From NCBI GenBank assembly GCA_002422945.1, contig DITW01000097.1, positions 77,615 to 105,902 on the forward strand: a stretch of DNA of 28,288 nucleotides. Direction: 5' to 3'. The notes below the pieces were generated by a model. That model searched no databases. It was not told the DNA's origin and saw nothing but the letters and a program-made list of their open reading frames with translations. Positions 15,228 through 23,706 of this stretch are shown here, piece by piece (within the stretch, counting starts at the first letter, position 1; each line of letters starts with the position of its first letter). This DNA is from Sphingomonadales bacterium UBA6174 (lineage in GTDB: Bacteria > Pseudomonadota > Alphaproteobacteria > Sphingomonadales > Sphingomonadaceae). A program made the translations under genes and the position numbers.

Positions 15228-16385
15228 TTGACCAGTCGCCGCCATTTCGTCCTTGCCGCCGGAGGAACCGGCGGTCACATGACTCCGGCGCAGGCGCTTG
15301 CCAGCGAATTGCAGCGGCGCGGCCATCATGTCGCGCTGATCACCGATGAACGCGGGGCGAAAATCCCCGGCCTGTTCAAGGATTCGCAGGTCCATGTCCT
15401 GCCTGCGGGGCGGGTGACCAAGAACCCGCTCGGCTGGCCCAAGGCCTTGGCCGCGATCAGCCAGGGCGTGGCGATGGCCGAACGGCTGTATGAAACATTC
15501 AACCCGGCGGCTGTGATCGGTTTTGGCGGCTATCCGGCCTTGCCCGCGTTATGGGCGGCAATCCGCAACGATATTCCGACCGCGATCCATGAACAGAACG
15601 CCATTCTTGGCCGCGTCAATCGCTTGCTTGCGGGCAAGGTGACGGCGATTGCGACGAGCCATGCGCGGGTCGGTCGGCTGAAGGATAAATATTACGAAAA
15701 GGCCTGTCTCGTTGGCAATCCGGTGCGCGATGAGGTGATTGCGTTGCGCGAATTGCCGTATCCGTTGTTGACAGATGACGGCGTGTTCCGCCTGTTGGTG
15801 ACGGGTGGCAGTCAGGGCGCGTCGATCCTGTCGTCGGTTGTGCCGGACGGGCTGGGGATGTTGCCGGTGGCGTTTCGCCGCCGCTTGCAAGTGACGCAGC
15901 AATGCCGCACCGAAGATATCGAGCAGGTCCGCGCGAAATATGCGGAGCTTGGCATTCCGGCGGACCTTGCGACCTATATGGAGGATTTGCCGGAGAAGCT
16001 CGGTTGGGCGCATCTAGTGATTGCGCGGGCGGGCGCATCGACGATTGCGGAGCTGACTTGTGCCGGACGGCCCGGCATTCTTATCCCGCTGCCCAGTGCG
16101 GCAGACGACCATCAGACCGCCAATGCGCGTGAATTGGCGCAGGTGGGTGGCGGGCGTTCGATCTCGCAGGATAAATTTACGCCGGTGGAACTGGCCAAGC
16201 AGATGCAAAAATTGGGGCTGGACCCGGAAGCGTTGCAAAATGCCGCAGGCAGGGCGCGTTCGATTGGCCGTCCGGATGCGGCGCGGGCCTTGGCGGATTT
16301 GGTCGAATCCATCGATCAGCCTTCCGCACCGGAACTGGTCGGGGTCATCGAAACAGCCAATCGTCTGGCGGGAGCAGGGGCATGA
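15228..16385 (+). CDS. murG: UDP-GlcNAc:lipid I N-acetylglucosaminyltransferase MurG
   Basis: MurG adds GlcNAc to lipid I on the cytoplasmic face of the membrane, giving lipid II. The 385-residue GT-B protein starts with the family loop AAGGTGGHMTPAQAL (GGTGGH at 12-17), continues with VIGFGGYPALPAL, AIHEQNAILGRVNRLL and CLVGNPVRDEV. The C-terminal half has LLVTGGSQGASILS, MEDLPEKLGWAHLVIARAGASTIAEL and IPLPSAADDHQTANA, which bind the UDP-GlcNAc donor. The start is a TTG with GAGGA 9 nt upstream (15214-15218); no ATG or GTG gives the conserved N-terminus. The gene begins four bases after the ftsW stop and overlaps murC by ATGA. Confidence 0.96.
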   Translation: MTSRRHFVLAAGGTGGHMTPAQALASELQRRGHHVALITDERGAKIPGLFKDSQVHVLPAGRVTKNPLGWPKALAAISQGVAMAERLYETFNPAAVIGFGGYPALPALWAAIRNDIPTAIHEQNAILGRVNRLLAGKVTAIATSHARVGRLKDKYYEKACLVGNPVRDEVIALRELPYPLLTDDGVFRLLVTGGSQGASILSSVVPDGLGMLPVAFRRRLQVTQQCRTEDIEQVRAKYAELGIPADLATYMEDLPEKLGWAHLVIARAGASTIAELTCAGRPGILIPLPSAADDHQTANARELAQVGGGRSISQDKFTPVELAKQMQKLGLDPEALQNAAGRARSIGRPDAARALADLVESIDQPSAPELVGVIETANRLAGAGA

Positions 16386-17803
16386 GGGGCGTCGCCACCG
16401 ATATCGGAACCATCCATTTCATCGGCATTGGCGGGATCGGCATGTCCGGCATTGCCGAGGTGATGCACAATCTTGGTTATAAGGTGCAAGGTTCGGACGT
16501 GGCCGAGGGCTATGTCGTGCAGGGTCTGCGTGATAAGGGCATCAAGGTGATGATCGGCCATGATGCCGCCAATCTCGGCGATGCGGTGGTGGTCGTGACT
16601 TCGACCGCGATCCAGCGCGGTAATCCGGAGGTAGAGGTGGCGCTGGAAAAGCGCATCCCGATTGTGCGTCGTGCGGAAATGCTCGCGGAATTGATGCGGC
16701 TGAAGAACACAGTCGCTGTTGCTGGCACGCATGGCAAGACCACGACGACATCGATGGTTGCGGCGATGCTGGATGCGGGCGGGATCGATCCGACCGTGAT
16801 CAATGGCGGGATCATCAATCATTACGGGTCGAATGCGCGTTTGGGTGCGAGCGACTGGATGGTGGTCGAGGCCGATGAAAGCGATGGCAGCTTCTTGCGA
16901 TTGGACGGCACGATTGCGGTCGTCACCAATATCGATCCGGAACATCTTGATCATTACGGCAGCTTTGAAAAGGTGAAATCGGCCTTTGTCGAATTCATTG
17001 AAAACGTGCCTTTTTATGGGCTGGCGGTGTTGTGCCTCGATCATCCGGAGGTGCAGGCGATCCTGCCGCGCATTCGTGATCGGCGGATCATGACCTATGG
17101 CTTTGCGGCACAGGCCGATGTGCGCGGCGAGAATGTGACGCCGATCCCCGGCGGCAATCGCTTTGACGTGCTGGTGCGCAACCGCGATGGCGTGACGCGC
17201 CGGATCGAGGGCGTCGAAATGCCGATGCCGGGGCGTCATAATGTCCAGAATGCGCTGGCGGCGATTGCGGTCGCGCTTGAAATGGGGATGACGGACGCAC
17301 AGATCGTCGGCGGTTTTGCGAAGTTCGGCGGGGTGAAGCGGCGCTTCACCAAGGTTGGCGAAATTGCGTTCGAAGCGGGCAATCCCGCGAGCGTGATCGA
17401 CGATTATGGCCATCACCCGGTCGAAATCCGCGCGGTCCTATCGGCGGCGCGTGAAGGTGTGCGCGGGCGCGTGATCGCGGTGGTGCAGCCGCATCGCTTC
17501 ACCCGGTTGCGCGATTTGATGGATGAGTTCCAACAGGCGTTCAACGATGCCGATCAGGTGTTCGTGACCCCGGTCTATCCGGCGGGCGAACAGCCGATTG
17601 AGGGCGTGGACGCGGCTGCCTTGGTCGAGGGGCTGAAACGGCGCGGCCATCATAGCGCGCGGATCATCGCATCTGCCGATGCGCTGGCGACGACCTTGGC
17701 CAATGAAGTGCGGCCTGATGATATGGTGGTCTGTCTTGGCGCGGGCGATATTACCAAATGGGCGGCGGGCCTTGCCGATGCCGTGACGGGCAAGCGCGCA
17801 TGA
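16382..17803 (+). CDS. murC: UDP-N-acetylmuramate:L-alanine ligase MurC
   Basis: MurC starts the peptide stem by adding L-alanine to UDP-MurNAc. The 473-residue protein has the N-terminal motif IHFIGIGGIGMSGIAEVM, VVVVTSTAI, the P-loop GTHGKTTTTS at about 115-124, VVEADESDGSF, NIDPEHLDHYGSF and a C-terminal domain with IDDYGHHPVEIRAVL and AVVQPHRFTRLRDL. These distinguish MurC from the other Mur ligases. Start and stop overlap murG and murB by ATGA. Length is normal and no residue of the recognised motifs is missing. Confidence 0.97.
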   Translation: MRGVATDIGTIHFIGIGGIGMSGIAEVMHNLGYKVQGSDVAEGYVVQGLRDKGIKVMIGHDAANLGDAVVVVTSTAIQRGNPEVEVALEKRIPIVRRAEMLAELMRLKNTVAVAGTHGKTTTTSMVAAMLDAGGIDPTVINGGIINHYGSNARLGASDWMVVEADESDGSFLRLDGTIAVVTNIDPEHLDHYGSFEKVKSAFVEFIENVPFYGLAVLCLDHPEVQAILPRIRDRRIMTYGFAAQADVRGENVTPIPGGNRFDVLVRNRDGVTRRIEGVEMPMPGRHNVQNALAAIAVALEMGMTDAQIVGGFAKFGGVKRRFTKVGEIAFEAGNPASVIDDYGHHPVEIRAVLSAAREGVRGRVIAVVQPHRFTRLRDLMDEFQQAFNDADQVFVTPVYPAGEQPIEGVDAAALVEGLKRRGHHSARIIASADALATTLANEVRPDDMVVCLGAGDITKWAAGLADAVTGKRA

Positions 17804-18750
17804 ACGACCGGCCCATGATGCCGAAGGTGCGGGGCAGATTGACTCCCAACGCGCCCTTGGCACCGCTGATTTGGTTTAAGAGCGGCGGCCCGGCGGAATA
17901 TCTGTTCGAGCCAGTAGATGTCGAAGATTTGCAGGATTTCCTGCGCGCGCTTGATCCATCGGTGCCGGTCTGGCCCTTGGGGTTGGGATCGAATTTGATC
18001 ATCCGCGATGGCGGCATGCCGGGGGTGACGGTGCGGCTGGGCAAGGCCTTTGCCAAGGTCGAACAACTGGATGCGGTGACGTTACGTTGCGGCGGCGGGG
18101 CGTCGGGTATTCTCGCGTCTTCCACCGCGCGCGATGCGGGCATTGCCGGGACGGAATTCCTGCGCGGTATTCCCGGCACGGTTGGCGGCGCGGTGCGGAT
18201 GAATGCCGGGGCCTATGGCCGCGAGATGAAGGATGTGCTGTTGAGCGCGGATGTCGTGCTGCGCGATGGCACGCGGGTCGAACTGCCGCTTGCGGCGCTG
18301 GGATATAGCTATCGCCATTCCGAATTGCCCGAAGGCGCGATTGTGGTCGGTGCGACCTTGCGCGGGGTGGCGGGCGATCCATTGGTGATCGGCGCGGAAA
18401 TGGAACGGATCGCCGCAGAGCGCGAGGCATCGCAGCCCCTGCGTTCCAAGACGGGCGGCTCGACCTTCAAGAACCCTCCGGGCGAAAAGGCGTGGGCTTT
18501 GGTCGATCAGGCGGGATGCCGGGGCTTGCAACTGGGCGGCGCGCAGGTATCGGAAAAGCACACCAACTTTTTGCTCAACCTTGGCGATGCCACCAGCGCG
18601 GATATCGAGGCATTGGGCGAGGAAGTCCGTCGCCGGGTGAAGGACAAATCGGGCGTTGAGTTGCAATGGGAAATCCAGCGCGTAGGTGATTTTGCTGGAT
18701 CAACCACACAAACAACCACAACATCTAAAGGAACCAAAGATCATGACTGA
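17800..18750 (+). CDS. murB: UDP-N-acetylenolpyruvoylglucosamine reductase MurB
   Basis: MurB is a cytoplasmic FAD enzyme that reduces UDP-GlcNAc-enolpyruvate to UDP-MurNAc with NADPH. The 316-residue protein shows the FAD-binding segments FKSGGPAEYLFEP, PLGLGSNLIIRDGG (59-72) and RGIPGTVGGAVRMNAGAYG (122-140), the proton-donor serine in GGSTFKNP (Ser221) and the end motif GAQVSEKHTNFLLN. It looks like the shorter type II MurB. ATG 17800 overlaps the murC stop; the frame is open 14 codons further up. The last 17 residues (after GDFA: Thr, Gln, Lys, Asp rich) come from an A/C-rich stretch that also holds the ddl ribosome site, and they look like a non-conserved extension. It overlaps ddl by 8 nt. 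Confidence 0.96.
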   Translation: MNDRPMMPKVRGRLTPNAPLAPLIWFKSGGPAEYLFEPVDVEDLQDFLRALDPSVPVWPLGLGSNLIIRDGGMPGVTVRLGKAFAKVEQLDAVTLRCGGGASGILASSTARDAGIAGTEFLRGIPGTVGGAVRMNAGAYGREMKDVLLSADVVLRDGTRVELPLAALGYSYRHSELPEGAIVVGATLRGVAGDPLVIGAEMERIAAEREASQPLRSKTGGSTFKNPPGEKAWALVDQAGCRGLQLGGAQVSEKHTNFLLNLGDATSADIEALGEEVRRRVKDKSGVELQWEIQRVGDFAGSTTQTTTTSKGTKDHD

Positions 18751-19666
18751 CCGGCTGCATGTCGCCGTATTGATGGGTGGCTGGTCATCGGAGCGTCCGG
18801 TCTCCTTGATGAGCGGTAATGGCGTGGCGGATGCGCTTGAATCGCTCGGCCATCAGGTGACGCGGATCGATATGGATCGCGATGTCGCTGCCAAGCTCGC
18901 AGCGGCCAAGCCCGATGTCGTTTTCAATGCGCTGCACGGCACGCCGGGCGAAGATGGCACGGTGCAGGGCATGATGGACCTGATGGGCTTGAAATACACC
19001 CATTCGGGGCTGGTGACCTCGGTCATCGCGATCGACAAGCAACTGACCAAACAGGCGCTCGTCCCGCATGGTATCCGCATGCCGGGTGGCCATGTGGTGA
19101 AGAGCGAAAGCCTGTATGCGGGCGATCCGTTGCCGCGCCCTTATGTGCTGAAGCCGGTGAACGAGGGCTCGTCGGTCGGCGTTGCGATTGTGACCGAGGG
19201 CAGCAATTACGGCAATCCGATCCGCCGTGATGACGAAGGGCCGTGGCAGCATTTTGATGAATTGCTCGCCGAACCGTTCATCAAGGGGCGGGAGTTGACG
19301 GTCGCCGTGCTGGGCGGAAAATCCCTGTGTGTCACCGAATTGGTGCCAAAAAGCGGTTTCTATGATTTCGATGCCAAGTATACGGATGGGATGACCCAAC
19401 ATGTCTGCCCGGCGCAGGTGCCGGACGATGTGGCACAGGCGATGATGGATATGGCGCTGGCCGCGCACAATGCCTTGGGATGCAAGGGGACGTCGCGGTC
19501 GGATTTCCGTTGGGATGACAGCCAGGGCGTGGACGGGATTTATTTGTTGGAAGTGAATACCCAGCCGGGCATGACCCCGTTGAGCCTTGTTCCCGAACAG
19601 GCGAAACATTTGGGCATGACATATCCCGAACTGGTGCAAGAGATCATTGATGAGGCGATGGAATGA
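18743..19666 (+). CDS. ddl: D-alanine:D-alanine ligase Ddl
   Basis: Ddl makes the D-Ala-D-Ala dipeptide used by MurF. This 307-residue ATP-grasp enzyme has the N-terminal MGGWSSERPVSLMSG, VVFNALHGTPGEDGTVQG, the ATP-binding YVLKPVNEGSSVGV and FIKGRELTVAVLGG, and the C-terminal metal and substrate motif YLLEVNTQPGMTPLSLVPEQA. The length is that of DdlB-type enzymes. ATG 18743 has AAGGA at 18728-18732 ten nt upstream, and the preceding murB gene overlaps it by 8 nt. The frame is open further upstream without family similarity. It overlaps ftsQ by ATGA. The Y-type D-Ala specificity residue was not examined in detail. Confidence 0.97.
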   Translation: MTDRLHVAVLMGGWSSERPVSLMSGNGVADALESLGHQVTRIDMDRDVAAKLAAAKPDVVFNALHGTPGEDGTVQGMMDLMGLKYTHSGLVTSVIAIDKQLTKQALVPHGIRMPGGHVVKSESLYAGDPLPRPYVLKPVNEGSSVGVAIVTEGSNYGNPIRRDDEGPWQHFDELLAEPFIKGRELTVAVLGGKSLCVTELVPKSGFYDFDAKYTDGMTQHVCPAQVPDDVAQAMMDMALAAHNALGCKGTSRSDFRWDDSQGVDGIYLLEVNTQPGMTPLSLVPEQAKHLGMTYPELVQEIIDEAME

Positions 19667-20595
19667 ACGCACCGCGCGGTGGTGACAGGACGAAGGTAAG
19701 GCGCGGCGACGCGGTGCGTAAGCGCCCGGCGGCGGCCAAGCCGCGTCGGCCTGCGCCGCGCAAATCATCTTATGTCAGCAAGCTGCTCGCGCGCTTCCCC
19801 GATCAGGCTGATCAGTTGCGCGCCGCCGGTCGTTATGTCTTTTTCGGCGCGGCGGTGTGCTTGCTGGGCGCGGGCGCCTATGCGGCGCAATTGCCGCAGA
19901 TGATCGGCGTGGAAATGGGCGAGGCGATTGGCCATGCCGGTTTTCAGGTCAAACGGGTGGAAATCGTCGGCATCAACCGGATGGAGCGTCTGCCGGTTTA
20001 TGCGGTCGCGCTCGATCAGCAGAGCATGGCGATGCCGTTGCTCGATCTCGATCTGGTGCGCAATGAACTGCTCCAGTTCGGCTGGATCAAGGATGCGCGG
20101 GTGTCGCGCCGCCTGCCGGATACATTGGTCGTCGATATTGTCGAGCGCCAGCCGGTCGCGGTTTGGCAGCATAATCAGCAATTGACCTTGGTCGATGGGG
20201 AAGGGGTGTTGCTCGCCCCGGTCGATCTGGCGAATATGCCCGATCTGCCGTTGGTAATCGGCCCGGATGCCAATCGTCAGGTACAGGACATGCAGGCGCT
20301 GCTGGATGCGGTGCCATCGGTCAAGCCGTTGCTGGCGGGCGCGATCTGGGTTGGTGGTCGGCGTTGGGATTTGCGCTTCCATTCGGGTGAGGAACTCGCC
20401 TTGCCGGAAGGCAGCGAACAGGCGCAGCATGCGCTGGTGAAGTTCGTCCGCATCGATGCCAATGCGCGGATGCTGGGCAAGGGTTTCGCCCGTTTCGATA
20501 TGCGCATTCCCGATCGATTGGTCGTGCGCAAGGCAGAGCAAAAAGAACCGGCAGTGGAGCCGCCACCACCCTCGGTCACGAAAGAGACGACCTGA
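19663..20595 (+). CDS. ftsQ: Cell division protein FtsQ
   Basis: FtsQ is a bitopic inner-membrane protein that links early divisome proteins to the FtsL-FtsB complex. The 310-residue protein has a long, very basic cytoplasmic N-terminus (about 1-45), one membrane helix (about 58-76) and a periplasmic POTRA domain (about 94-165: FQVKRVEIVGINRM through DTLVVDIVERQPVAVW). A beta domain with RRWDLRFHSGEELALP follows, and the C-terminus is short and charged. Sequence conservation in this family is low; position between ddl and ftsA strongly supports the call. The ATG overlaps the ddl stop. It is the last gene of the tightly overlapped series; 69 nt follow before ftsA. Confidence 0.95.
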   Translation: MNAPRGGDRTKVRRGDAVRKRPAAAKPRRPAPRKSSYVSKLLARFPDQADQLRAAGRYVFFGAAVCLLGAGAYAAQLPQMIGVEMGEAIGHAGFQVKRVEIVGINRMERLPVYAVALDQQSMAMPLLDLDLVRNELLQFGWIKDARVSRRLPDTLVVDIVERQPVAVWQHNQQLTLVDGEGVLLAPVDLANMPDLPLVIGPDANRQVQDMQALLDAVPSVKPLLAGAIWVGGRRWDLRFHSGEELALPEGSEQAQHALVKFVRIDANARMLGKGFARFDMRIPDRLVVRKAEQKEPAVEPPPPSVTKETT

Positions 20596-20664
20596 GCGCG
20601 CGTAAGTTAGCGTAACGGAGGTAGGCGTACACGGTAAGCAGCACGGATTTTAGGGGCGATCAGC
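20596..20664 (+). promoter_or_regulatory. ftsQ-ftsA spacer with repeated GCGTAA words
   Basis: This is the first real gap after mraZ. It holds GCGTAA at 20600-20605 and 20610-20615 (10 bp apart), a third GCGTA at 20625, and an imperfect palindrome GTTAGCGTAAC in between. AGGGG lies about 9 nt before the ftsA ATG. No recognisable -35/-10 pair was found. A regulatory role is a guess from the spacing and the break in gene overlap. Confidence 0.25.
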
Positions 20665-21930
20665 ATGGTACAGGCACGCGGCGAACACATCATCACGGCA
20701 CTGGATATCGGCAGCTCCAAAATTTCGGCAATGATCGCCGAACGCGATGCCGATGGCGAATTGCGGGTGCTTGGCACCGGGCAGCGCGAAAGCAAGGGCG
20801 TGCAGCGCGGCTATATTTCCGACATGCAGGCCGCCGAAATGGCGATCCGCGAGGCGGTGGAGCAGGCCGAGCGCATCAGCGGCGAACATGTGCAGGATGT
20901 GTGGGTCGGCTTTTCCGCCGGGGGGTTGGTGAGCGATATTCTGCCGGTCGAGGTCGAATTGGCCGGGCATCGCATCGAACAGGAAGATATTGACGAACTG
21001 CTGTTCACGGGCGGGCAGAATCTGGATGTCGCGGGACGGATCGTGCTGCACGCCCAGCCGACGCTCTATACGCTGGATGGTTTGCAGGGGGTGAAAAAGC
21101 CGATTGGCCTGCATGCGGATCGGCTCGGCGTCGATGTGCATGTGGTGTCGGCGGAAAGCTCGCCCGTGCGCAATATCGACCAATGCGTCCGCAATGCGAT
21201 GCTGGGGGTCAAGTCGATCATCGCCTCGCCGGTGGCGACCGGCTATGCCTGTCTGTCGGAAGAAGAACGCGAACTCGGCGTCGCCCTGATCGAAATGGGG
21301 GCGGGGGTCACGAATATTTCGCTGTTCGCGGGCGGGATGCTCGCGGGCCTGACGTCCTTGCCGATGGGGGCTGCGGACATCACCGATGACATTGCCTCCC
21401 ATTTCGGGATGCGGCGCGAAGTGGCGGAGCGGCTGAAATGCTTCCACGGGTCGGCCACCACCAGTCCGCGCGACAATCATGACATGCTCGATATTGCGCC
21501 ATTGGGTGGCAGCGATGATGGCAGCGACGCGCAGCGCATTACCAAGGCGCAGATGATCGCTGTCATTCGCGAACGCTTGCGCATGATGACGGACGAGATC
21601 GAGGCATCGCTGAAAAAGCTCGGCTTTGCCGGGCCGGTGGGTCGCCAAGTCGTGCTGACCGGCGGCGGTGCAGAATTGAAGGGCGTGGCCGATTATTTGC
21701 AAGGCACGCTTGGCCGCGTGGTGCGTGTCGGGCGTCCGCGTGGATTGATCGGTCTGCCGGAGGCGCATGGCGGGCCTGCATTTTCAGCATTGGCCGGGCT
21801 GGTGCATCATGCGGCGAGCAATCCAGCAGATTTGCGCCAATTTGGCATGGGTTCGGATGAATTACCAGTTTCTAGTCGGCGAGAGACTTGGTTAGAGAGG
21901 CTCGTGACATTGCTGAAAACTGCATTTTGA
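20665..21930 (+). CDS. ftsA: Cell division protein FtsA
   Basis: FtsA is an actin-like ATPase that tethers FtsZ filaments to the inner membrane. The 421-residue protein shows the actin-fold phosphate-1 motif ITALDIGSSKISAMIAE near the start, an SHS2/1C region about residues 85-165, the second phosphate region GVALIEMGAGVTNISLFAGG, and the adenosine motif VVLTGGGAELKGV. It ends in a short amphipathic helix (WLERLVTLLKTAF) that is the expected membrane-targeting sequence. ATG 20665 is used. It is preceded by a 69-nt spacer and followed by 116 AT-rich nt before ftsZ, so it may be expressed both from the dcw operon and from nearer promoters. Confidence 0.97.
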   Translation: MVQARGEHIITALDIGSSKISAMIAERDADGELRVLGTGQRESKGVQRGYISDMQAAEMAIREAVEQAERISGEHVQDVWVGFSAGGLVSDILPVEVELAGHRIEQEDIDELLFTGGQNLDVAGRIVLHAQPTLYTLDGLQGVKKPIGLHADRLGVDVHVVSAESSPVRNIDQCVRNAMLGVKSIIASPVATGYACLSEEERELGVALIEMGAGVTNISLFAGGMLAGLTSLPMGAADITDDIASHFGMRREVAERLKCFHGSATTSPRDNHDMLDIAPLGGSDDGSDAQRITKAQMIAVIRERLRMMTDEIEASLKKLGFAGPVGRQVVLTGGGAELKGVADYLQGTLGRVVRVGRPRGLIGLPEAHGGPAFSALAGLVHHAASNPADLRQFGMGSDELPVSSRRETWLERLVTLLKTAF

Positions 21931-22046
21931 GGCTTTTCCCCAGTTTTTGTCTATATTTTGTATTTTTTTCTCGCATCACTGTTTCAGATGGTGCTATTTA
22001 TTAACGAATGCCCGACTTGGGGGGCTGCTAAAGGGGAATGTGCGCG
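21931..22046 (+). promoter_or_regulatory. AT-rich ftsZ leader, probable promoter region
   Basis: The 116-nt ftsA-ftsZ gap is markedly richer in T and A than anything around it (a T-rich run at 21943-21970, then TATTTATTAAC at 21995-22005). ftsZ needs higher expression than its neighbours in many bacteria, and in alphaproteobacteria its promoter is cell-cycle controlled. TTAAC at 22001-22005 is half of a CtrA-like TTAA-N7-TTAA site, but the second half is absent. I cannot fix a convincing -35/-10 pair. AAGGGG at 22031-22036 is the ribosome site for ATG 22047. Confidence 0.45.
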
Positions 22047-23615
22047 ATGACCATAGGTTTCACTCATCCTGAAGTCGAAGAACTTCGCCCGCGGATCAGC
22101 GTGATCGGGGTTGGTGGTGCCGGTGGCAATGCAATTGCGAACATGATCGCCTCTGATGTGCAGGGCGTGGATTTCATCGTCGCGAACACCGATGCGCAGG
22201 CGCTTAACGCGTCCGCCGCGGAACAGCGCATCCAGCTTGGCCTCAAGATCACACAGGGTCTTGGCGCAGGTTCACGCCCGGATATCGGTCGCGCGGCTGC
22301 CGAAGAAACTCTTGAAGAGATTCTCCGCTCGCTGGAAGGCGCGCACATGTGCTTCATCGCCGCGGGCATGGGCGGCGGCACCGGCACGGGCGCTGCGCCG
22401 GTCATTGCCAAGGCCGCCAAGGAAATGGGCATTCTGACCGTTGGGGTCGTGACCAAGCCATTCAGCTTTGAAGGATCGCGCCGTACCAAGTCGGCCGATG
22501 CCGGTATCGAAGAGCTGCAAAAGCATGTCGACACCCTGATCGTCATTCCCAACCAGAATTTGTTCCTGATCGCCAATCCGAACACGACCTTCAAGGAAGC
22601 GTTCAAAATGGCTGACGAAGTCCTGCAACAGGGCGTGCGCGGCATCACCGATCTGATGGTCATGCCGGGCCTTATCAACCTCGACTTTGCAGATGTGCGT
22701 TCCGTGATGGAAGAAATGGGCAAGGCGATGATGGGCACGGGCGAAGCCAGTGGCGACCATCGCGCGATTGAGGCGGCGGAACGGGCGATTGCCAATCCGT
22801 TGCTGGACGGCGTGTCGATGAAGGGCGCAAAGGGCGTCATCATCTCGATCACCGGCGGCGACGATATGCGCCTGATGGAAGTCGACGAAGCCGCAAATCA
22901 CATCAAGGAACTGGTCGATCCGGATGCCAACATCATCTGGGGTTCGGCCTTTAATCCGGAACTCGAAGGCAAGATCCGCGTTTCGGTTGTCGCGACCGGG
23001 ATCGAAGCAGAATCGATGACCCGTCCGGAACAGGCTCCGGCCCGTGTGTTCTCTTTCCCACCGACGACCAAGGCCCCTGCGCCCAAGGTTGAGGTGGAAG
23101 CTGCCCCGGTTGTGGCGGCACAGGTTGAAGTGGCGCCAGAACCTGCGCCCGCGCCGGTCGTGGAAAGCATTTTCGAAGCCGCGCCGGTCGCGGTTGAGCC
23201 GACCCCGGTCGTCGCGCCGGAGCCCGTCGCTTATGCCCCTGCTCCGGTGATCAGCTTTACCGATCCGGCTGTCGCGGATGATACGACGCTGGAACTCGAA
23301 ACGCCGATCGCGCCTGTCGCTGCCGCGCCGGTTGATGAATTGCAGTTGGAGCCGACGCAATATGTGGCGCCGGCACCGCAGGCCCCGGCACCACAGGCTT
23401 ATGCCCAGCCGGAACCGGAAATTCAGCCGACCCGTAGCTGGCTTGGTGGCCAGCGTGCGGCAGACGCACCTGCTGCCGCGCCGCGCGCCGGTGGCACGTT
23501 GTTCGAACGCATGTCGAGCCTTGCCCGTGGCACCGCCGCCCGCCCGGCGGAACCTGCCGCCGACACGAACCCGCTCGATATTCCGCGCTTTTTGAACAAG
23601 CAGAATAATCAGTAA
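22047..23615 (+). CDS. ftsZ: Cell division protein FtsZ
   Basis: FtsZ is the tubulin-like GTPase that forms the division ring. The 522-residue protein begins MTIGF and has the N-terminal RISVIGVGGAGGNAI, the tubulin signature GGGTGTG at about 109-115, IPNQNLFLIANPNTTF, and the synergy-loop region ITDLMVMPGLINLDFADVRSVM. The globular part ends near residue 320. A disordered linker of about 185 residues, rich in Ala, Pro, Val and Glu, leads to the conserved C-terminal peptide DIPRFLNKQ that binds FtsA and other partners. I chose ATG 22047 because AAGGGG is 10 nt upstream and the protein then starts like other alphaproteobacterial FtsZ; ATG 22038 abuts that site. A hairpin terminator follows, so ftsZ ends the dcw transcript. 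Confidence 0.97.
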   Translation: MTIGFTHPEVEELRPRISVIGVGGAGGNAIANMIASDVQGVDFIVANTDAQALNASAAEQRIQLGLKITQGLGAGSRPDIGRAAAEETLEEILRSLEGAHMCFIAAGMGGGTGTGAAPVIAKAAKEMGILTVGVVTKPFSFEGSRRTKSADAGIEELQKHVDTLIVIPNQNLFLIANPNTTFKEAFKMADEVLQQGVRGITDLMVMPGLINLDFADVRSVMEEMGKAMMGTGEASGDHRAIEAAERAIANPLLDGVSMKGAKGVIISITGGDDMRLMEVDEAANHIKELVDPDANIIWGSAFNPELEGKIRVSVVATGIEAESMTRPEQAPARVFSFPPTTKAPAPKVEVEAAPVVAAQVEVAPEPAPAPVVESIFEAAPVAVEPTPVVAPEPVAYAPAPVISFTDPAVADDTTLELETPIAPVAAAPVDELQLEPTQYVAPAPQAPAPQAYAQPEPEIQPTRSWLGGQRAADAPAAAPRAGGTLFERMSSLARGTAARPAEPAADTNPLDIPRFLNKQNNQ

Positions 23616-23666
23616 TCTTTCGCGGTAGTGCCCGCGATGAGTTCCCGAGGGTCGCACCCCGGATCG

Positions 23667-23706
23667 GCCCTCCCCGCCCTTATGGACGGGGAGGGCTTTG
23701 TATTTC
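23667..23706 (+). terminator. Intrinsic terminator after ftsZ
   Basis: A 13-bp stem with one internal mismatch pairs 23667-23679 with 23684-23696 around the loop TTAT and is followed by TTTGTATTTC. Two smaller hairpins precede it: CGCGG/CCGCG at 23621-23636 and GGGT/ACCC at 23649-23659. It lies between ftsZ and ubiE and probably ends the dcw transcript. Confidence 0.75.

Noticed and set aside
16316..17416. 366-codon open frame antisense to murC
   Set aside because: It has low-complexity His/Arg-rich content, no ribosome site and no family pattern; it is a codon-bias shadow.
20650..21768. 372-codon open frame antisense to ftsA
   Set aside because: It is a shadow frame with no recognisable protein features, opposite a clearly conserved gene.
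21995..22010. Complete CtrA binding site before ftsZ
   Set aside because: Only the TTAAC half is present; the second TTAA at the required 7-nt spacing is missing.
22272..23657. Long open frame of 461 codons antisense to ftsZ
   Set aside because: It lies wholly opposite a certain gene, has an Arg/His/Gly-rich composition without domains, and is explained by the GC-biased third codon positions of ftsZ.
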